The position numbers were made by a program, and so were the translations under genes. The notes beneath the pieces are model-generated. The model saw nothing but the letters and a program-made list of their open reading frames with translations, ran no database searches and had not been told where the DNA came from. A stretch of 64,000 nucleotides of DNA from Chitinophaga pendula (GTDB lineage: Bacteria > Bacteroidota > Bacteroidia > Chitinophagales > Chitinophagaceae). Positions 60,298-64,000 of the stretch are shown here, piece after piece; positions within the stretch are counted from its first letter, which is position 1; every line of letters begins with the position of its first letter. Location: positions 5,691,501 to 5,755,500 of the forward strand of contig NZ_CP077769.1 in assembly GCF_020386615.1 (NCBI RefSeq), read 5' to 3'.

Positions 60298-62760
60298 TTA
60301 ATCGAGCGTATAAAGGAATGAGAGTTCTCCGCGGAAGTTGCCAAACAGGTAGTTCTGAGCGGAGTTCAGAAAACTAGTGCGGCAATCTACATAAGCATTC
60401 ATGGACAGCTTGGGTAGTAACATGGTCTGCACATGCTGTTTAACACCTGCCTGTTTTACAATACCCGTATTACTCAGGTAGGTAAGTCCACTGGAGCAGG
60501 ATACCCGTTCCCACAGTTGATAGTTCCAGGAAGCCTCTGCTGTCAGCAGATTACCGTAGAGTGCATTATCCTTTATATCGCGGTTGTAGAATACGTTCAT
60601 CACAAGCGTGTTAGTTTTGAACGTAAGTGTTTGTGTGAGGTTGATGTTGGTCATCAGGGAGTTCAGCGGTATGGTAGCGCTCTGCTGTTCCATTTGCTGG
60701 AAAGCCAGCATTACATGGCTATTGGACGGTTTATTAAACAAGCGCCCATTGATCATGGACGACATGCTCAGTAACCTGTTCACAAAGTCGCCGCCATCGC
60801 CCTTACCACCTTTGTGCTTCATTACGGCCTGACTGTAGCGGGCATCGAAAGACACATGTTTGTCCAGCTTATACCTACCGTCAAATCCGATCTGGGTACT
60901 CTTCCAACTGGAATTGTACACCGTGGAAGTGCTCATATTTTTCTGGTCCAGCCTGGCACCCACCTGCAGGCGGTTGCGCTGGAAACGTTTCTTAACCTTG
61001 AATCCATACTGCCAGCTACCGCGAGCAGCATAAGGGCTGGCAGGATTGTTATAACCAAGACCGGCATAGTTCACATACACCCGGTGTGTAGACTGCCATT
61101 CTTTTACATCTCCGTTCCACCCCAATCCGGCAGAGAAGGTACTCCAGAAATCATCCATCAGACTAAAAGCCGCTGCTTTAGACCCGAGTGCAGATCCATC
61201 TTTGCCGGTGCCTCCGGCAAATACGTTGTTGGATTTGGAGACTTCCGCATCGAGCGTACCGTATTCTCCCAGGCTCATTTGTTTGGAGAAAGACAGGTTA
61301 AAAGCATTACGCGGTAGCGCCGGCATATTGAACTGTCTGCGGTTGGCATCTTTAGTATTGGCGTTCACTATCCCGATATGGGAGTGTTTCTCACCGATAT
61401 CTCCTTTACCCATACGCAGGAACTGTAAGCTGTAGTCAGTAGGCGCGAGGGAAGAAGTAAATGCTGCATCTCTCATACCAGCCGCATCTTTACGTTTACC
61501 TATCCCTAACATCAGCAGACGGTTGTTGTCCAGTAAGGTTCCCGCTGCACCCGTCATAAAGAGATCGGACACATTTCCTTTGCTCGCATCTACACCAATA
61601 TCACCGATGTTGAGTGTTTTCATTTTGAGGAACAGCTTTTCCAAACCATTCAGCGGCAGCAGGTCTTTAGCGGCCTGCTTACGGCCTTCCATACTATTCA
61701 TAAGGCCCGTAAGTTTCTGTTTGGCATCGAAACTACCTGTCAATGTATTTTTCAGGTCCAGTTCCCTACCCAGGCTTTGTTTCATCTGCAACAACTCCTG
61801 TAGGTATTTATTACGAGACTGCTGTTCGCTCAATGTACTGTCGCCCCACTGTTGCAGACCTTTACCAGAGTTCATTACCAGGTTTTTCAGCTGTACACTA
61901 TCCAGCTGCAACAACTCTTCTGAGGGAATTAATGCAGTACCACCTTTGTACAGGCTATCCAGTTTGCCATGTATTTCTTTTACACGGGCATCAGCATACT
62001 GTTTTACTGCGGCCTTTACATCTATATCGTCCAGAAAATATTTACGCAGGTCGTAGTCTTTGCTCACTCGTGCCGATAGCTGCTCCAGGAATGCCTGTTT
62101 ATCAAAGCCAGCCTTCACCAGCTGCGCCATGCGGCTGTTATCCCAGACAGGTGCCGCAGTATTGAGGTTAGTACCATTCACTGCGAACGGAATACCTGCC
62201 AATGCCACGCTACCGTTGATCTGTATGTTACTGTAAGTACGGGCGATGGCAGCCGGTGTGTTATCCGTGACTACACCTGCCTGCACCTGTTTAAGATTTA
62301 CCTTCAGCAGATCCTGCCCTTTTTTAGGCAACGGCAGCTGCTGACGCAAGGCATAGAATCCTCTTAACTTATTGTCAAAGTAATGGTTGATCTTACCCGT
62401 ATCTTTTACAACTCGCAGGGCCTGTTGCAGTTGCTGTACTTTGCCTTTACCACCGGTATTAGCCATGTATTGCATAAACTGGTTAGTCGCGGCGGGCGAC
62501 AGATAGGCCGACATCAGTGCCTTTGATTGCTGGCCAACCGCACGCAACACTGTATCCGGAGCCTGTAGCCATTTACCGGAGCGTGCATTTACCGAGTCAG
62601 CGATCGCCTTATTCAACGGCGTTTGTTTCCACAGTGTTTGTGCCTGCTCTTTTATGTTCAGCGGTTCAGATGGAACTTTAGGGGAAGGCGCAGCCTGTTG
62701 TGCACGTAAGGCGACACACAGGAGTACACCACTGCCCGTAAGCAGTATATACTTTAGCAT
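60298..62760 (-). CDS. Outer-membrane-like protein heading the Rhs operon
   Basis: An 820-aa protein. Signal peptide at about 1-20 (MLKYILLTGSGVLLCVALRA), a helical, lysine/glutamine-rich periplasmic region (about 30-420), and a C-terminal region (about 440-820) with alternating amphipathic strands typical of a beta-barrel (WQYGFKVKKRFQRNRLQVGA, HVSFDARYSQAVMKHKGG, ending FGNFRGELSFLYTLD). The final strand ends with a non-aromatic residue, unlike most barrels, so the barrel call is moderate. It is the first gene of a seven-gene unit ending with the Rhs toxin, making it the natural candidate for the outer-membrane channel or anchor. No named family is recognised. Confidence 0.72.
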   Translation of the reverse strand: MLKYILLTGSGVLLCVALRAQQAAPSPKVPSEPLNIKEQAQTLWKQTPLNKAIADSVNARSGKWLQAPDTVLRAVGQQSKALMSAYLSPAATNQFMQYMANTGGKGKVQQLQQALRVVKDTGKINHYFDNKLRGFYALRQQLPLPKKGQDLLKVNLKQVQAGVVTDNTPAAIARTYSNIQINGSVALAGIPFAVNGTNLNTAAPVWDNSRMAQLVKAGFDKQAFLEQLSARVSKDYDLRKYFLDDIDVKAAVKQYADARVKEIHGKLDSLYKGGTALIPSEELLQLDSVQLKNLVMNSGKGLQQWGDSTLSEQQSRNKYLQELLQMKQSLGRELDLKNTLTGSFDAKQKLTGLMNSMEGRKQAAKDLLPLNGLEKLFLKMKTLNIGDIGVDASKGNVSDLFMTGAAGTLLDNNRLLMLGIGKRKDAAGMRDAAFTSSLAPTDYSLQFLRMGKGDIGEKHSHIGIVNANTKDANRRQFNMPALPRNAFNLSFSKQMSLGEYGTLDAEVSKSNNVFAGGTGKDGSALGSKAAAFSLMDDFWSTFSAGLGWNGDVKEWQSTHRVYVNYAGLGYNNPASPYAARGSWQYGFKVKKRFQRNRLQVGARLDQKNMSTSTVYNSSWKSTQIGFDGRYKLDKHVSFDARYSQAVMKHKGGKGDGGDFVNRLLSMSSMINGRLFNKPSNSHVMLAFQQMEQQSATIPLNSLMTNINLTQTLTFKTNTLVMNVFYNRDIKDNALYGNLLTAEASWNYQLWERVSCSSGLTYLSNTGIVKQAGVKQHVQTMLLPKLSMNAYVDCRTSFLNSAQNYLFGNFRGELSFLYTLD

Positions 62761-63159
62761 GTAAGAGTGATTACAAAATGATTTTAACAGGAATCAGTAA
62801 CTGTCATTCAACATGAATACAGCACGCGGATATAGGTAATAGGAATCCTTCCTGTATCCACAAGACAGTGACAGTTCACTAATTTCCAGAACAAACAAAA
62901 TAATTTGAAGCCTTTATGAGCGCGACTTCCAGCACTACCGACATTATCAACACTGTTCATAGGTACACATGGATCGGTTGATTTCCTCCCCTGTTCATAT
63001 GGTATAGGATACAGGTTTGAAAAGGTGACATTACCTCATAGATCGAGTTTAACAGTACAGAATTCTCTTCGATTCTTAAATTAATGACTCTTTTCCAGGC
63101 CCGAAAGTAAAATATTATTTGGATTACTAGAATACTTTCAGGTTAATTTTATTTGAATA
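62761..63159. other. Long upstream region of the Rhs operon
   Basis: About 400 bp between the candidate promoter and the first ATG, with no frame of protein character on either strand. If the promoter is real, this is a long 5' leader that could carry regulation. No clear hairpin was identified by eye. Confidence 0.4.
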
Positions 63160-63189
63160 CAAAAGTATTGTTTTATATAGATGCTCAAA
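63160..63189 (-). promoter_or_regulatory. Candidate promoter of the Rhs operon
   Basis: The minus strand has TTTG (63189-63186), an 18-nt spacer and TACTTTTG (63167-63160), matching the Bacteroidetes -33/-7 promoter. It lies 400 nt upstream of the first gene. No better match was found closer. Confidence 0.5.
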
Positions 63190-63348
63190 ATTTTAGTTTT
63201 CCATAGGTAGTGAGGAGAGCTCCGATATAATATTAAACTTCTCTCATTTCATGAGTGTATTGACCCCTTGGCAATTGGATAAGACCAAAGTGAATAATGG
63301 GAAGCAGAGGATACGGTTTTTCATAGGATTATTAAAAACTAAGCGCTG

Positions 63349-63558
63349 TTACTTAGCTTCCTTCATCATTTTATCAAACTCCAGCCAGGAAATCTTAATC
63401 GCATTTTTTTTCATAAAGCCACTTGGCTGATAGGAGAAGGCCCCATGGGAGATATGCATCGTGCCTAATAACTTCCCATCTTTTTTTATCTGGAAAGAGG
63501 CATCAGCTTTACCTAGTTCCGTCACAGGTAATTGCAGGGATACACGGTGTCCTTTCAT
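63349..63558 (-). CDS. Small conserved-type protein, unknown function
   Basis: A 69-aa basic protein (MKGHRVSLQLPVTELGKADA ... FDKMMKEAK) with two short beta hairpins suggested by FQIKKDGKLLGTMHISHGAF and SWLEF. Small proteins with the pattern I-x-x-DG-x-x-LGT-x-x-IS-x-G, ending in a W-x-x-F-D segment, are frequent in Bacteroidetes, and I recognise this as that type without knowing a function. There is no signal peptide. It stands alone, between the putative Rhs promoter and the short gene at 63738. Confidence 0.7.
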   Translation of the reverse strand: MKGHRVSLQLPVTELGKADASFQIKKDGKLLGTMHISHGAFSYQPSGFMKKNAIKISWLEFDKMMKEAK

Positions 63559-63697
63559 AGTTGTGTTTTTTATTTAAGCGTGATTAAATAGGATTTTAAA
63601 TGAGCTATCATAAAGTCTTGATATTATTGTTTTCATACTAATAACGAGACTATATTTTTAAGGAAGCAGATATAATATTCACACTTAAAAGAACACA

Positions 63698-63728
63698 AAA
63701 AAGGCTCCTCCATCAGAGCAGCCCTTTC
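63698..63728 (-). terminator. Imperfect terminator hairpin after the 63738 gene
   Basis: On the minus strand gggctgctc...gaggagcc followed by six Ts; the stem has a two-base bulge. It lies just past the stop codon. Confidence 0.5.
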
Positions 63729-63737
63729 ACTGGTTGG

Positions 63738-63992
63738 TTATTTCTTTTCCGGCCGGTACTTTTCACAGTATTGCCAGAACTCCAGGTACACTTCATCTAA
63801 CACACTCATGATCTTTTCTTTCTCTGCATTGCTCAGCGCGGGTATTAACCGTCTACGCCCGGTATCGCTCATCCGGTCAATGCTTTTCATCTTGCGGTAG
63901 AAAGTAGGGATACTCCATCCGCATTCTTCGCATACTTGATCTCTAAAGGTGATGGGTACTTCGAACAATCTGGCGTGGAGGTCCTGGAGCAT
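63738..63992 (-). CDS. Small cytoplasmic protein with possible helix-turn-helix
   Basis: An 84-aa frame from the ATG at 63992, near the window edge. The same frame is open to the edge, so the true start could be further right. The segment TFRDQVCEECGWSIPTFYRK looks like a helix-turn-helix (a phage-type or regulator-like DNA-binding motif), followed by helices with many lysines and tyrosines (SNAEKEKIMSVLDEVYLEFW). A role as a transcriptional regulator is possible but unproven. A terminator-like hairpin follows. Confidence 0.55.
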   Translation of the reverse strand: MLQDLHARLFEVPITFRDQVCEECGWSIPTFYRKMKSIDRMSDTGRRRLIPALSNAEKEKIMSVLDEVYLEFWQYCEKYRPEKK

Positions 63993-64000
63993 GTTTACAT

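Noticed and set aside
42416..62760. Type VI secretion as the delivery route for the Rhs protein
   Set aside because: The Rhs protein has a Sec signal peptide and no PAAR or VgrG, and no T6SS gene is in the window.

Overview
The window comes from a Bacteroidetes chromosome, most likely a Chitinophagaceae member such as Chitinophaga. The signs are type IX secretion (T9SS) genes (PorP/SprF, a CHU_C-type sorting domain), a TonB receptor with a carboxypeptidase-like N-terminal domain, a Bacteroidetes atpB-E-F-H-A block, promoters of the TTTG / TAnnTTTG type, and giant signal-peptide-bearing Rhs proteins. The genus is an inference from gene content. No 16S rRNA gene is present.

Layout. 1-4.2 kb holds housekeeping genes (greA, a 2-hydroxyacid dehydrogenase overlapping rsmA/ksgA, pdxA), a striking 11-nt TATA array between rsmA and pdxA, and a 69-aa double-glycine, six-cysteine peptide resembling a RiPP/bacteriocin precursor. 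4.3-9.97 kb, on the minus strand, holds a periplasmic repeat protein, a TonB receptor, and a PorE-like and a PorP/SprF-like protein. The last two lie downstream of a 14.3-kb gene (10.0-24.3 kb) for a 4778-aa surface protein with a lectin domain, PKD-like domains, about 31 DUF11 repeats and a T9SS C-terminal domain. 24.7-29.2 kb is the ATP synthase block, in which atpG does not follow atpA. A type-I ABC exporter follows, then a decayed S41 peptidase, a possible 50-aa membrane peptide and a DUF4157 protein carrying a second zinc-protease motif.

34-63 kb is a polymorphic-toxin island. A seven-gene, tightly coupled minus-strand operon (62760 to 42416) encodes an outer-membrane-like protein, an exported Ig-like protein, a lipoprotein, a 2197-aa SpvB/Rhs-related protein, a membrane-anchored protein, a 2868-aa Rhs protein whose tip has a JAMM metallopeptidase motif, and a 74-aa candidate immunity protein. 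Two displaced Rhs tips lie downstream. One has an unknown tip plus a lipoprotein. The other has a DUF5615/PIN-like tip followed by a DUF433 protein, so it looks like a toxin-antitoxin pair reused as toxin and immunity. All three tips share a 119-bp repeat at the toxin junction.

Between the full-length Rhs gene and the displaced tips sits a foreign-looking module. It contains two overlapping tyrosine recombinase genes (one lacking the first catalytic arginine), a 5'-truncated gene with iteron-like repeats, a conserved hypothetical gene, and about 1 kb of GC-rich palindromic non-coding DNA with a cluster of tRNA/tmRNA 3'-end-like fragments. The tRNA-3'-end cluster and the Rhs export operon with exchangeable tips are the best candidates for new biology. 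All functions are read from sequence and motif memory; no search was run.
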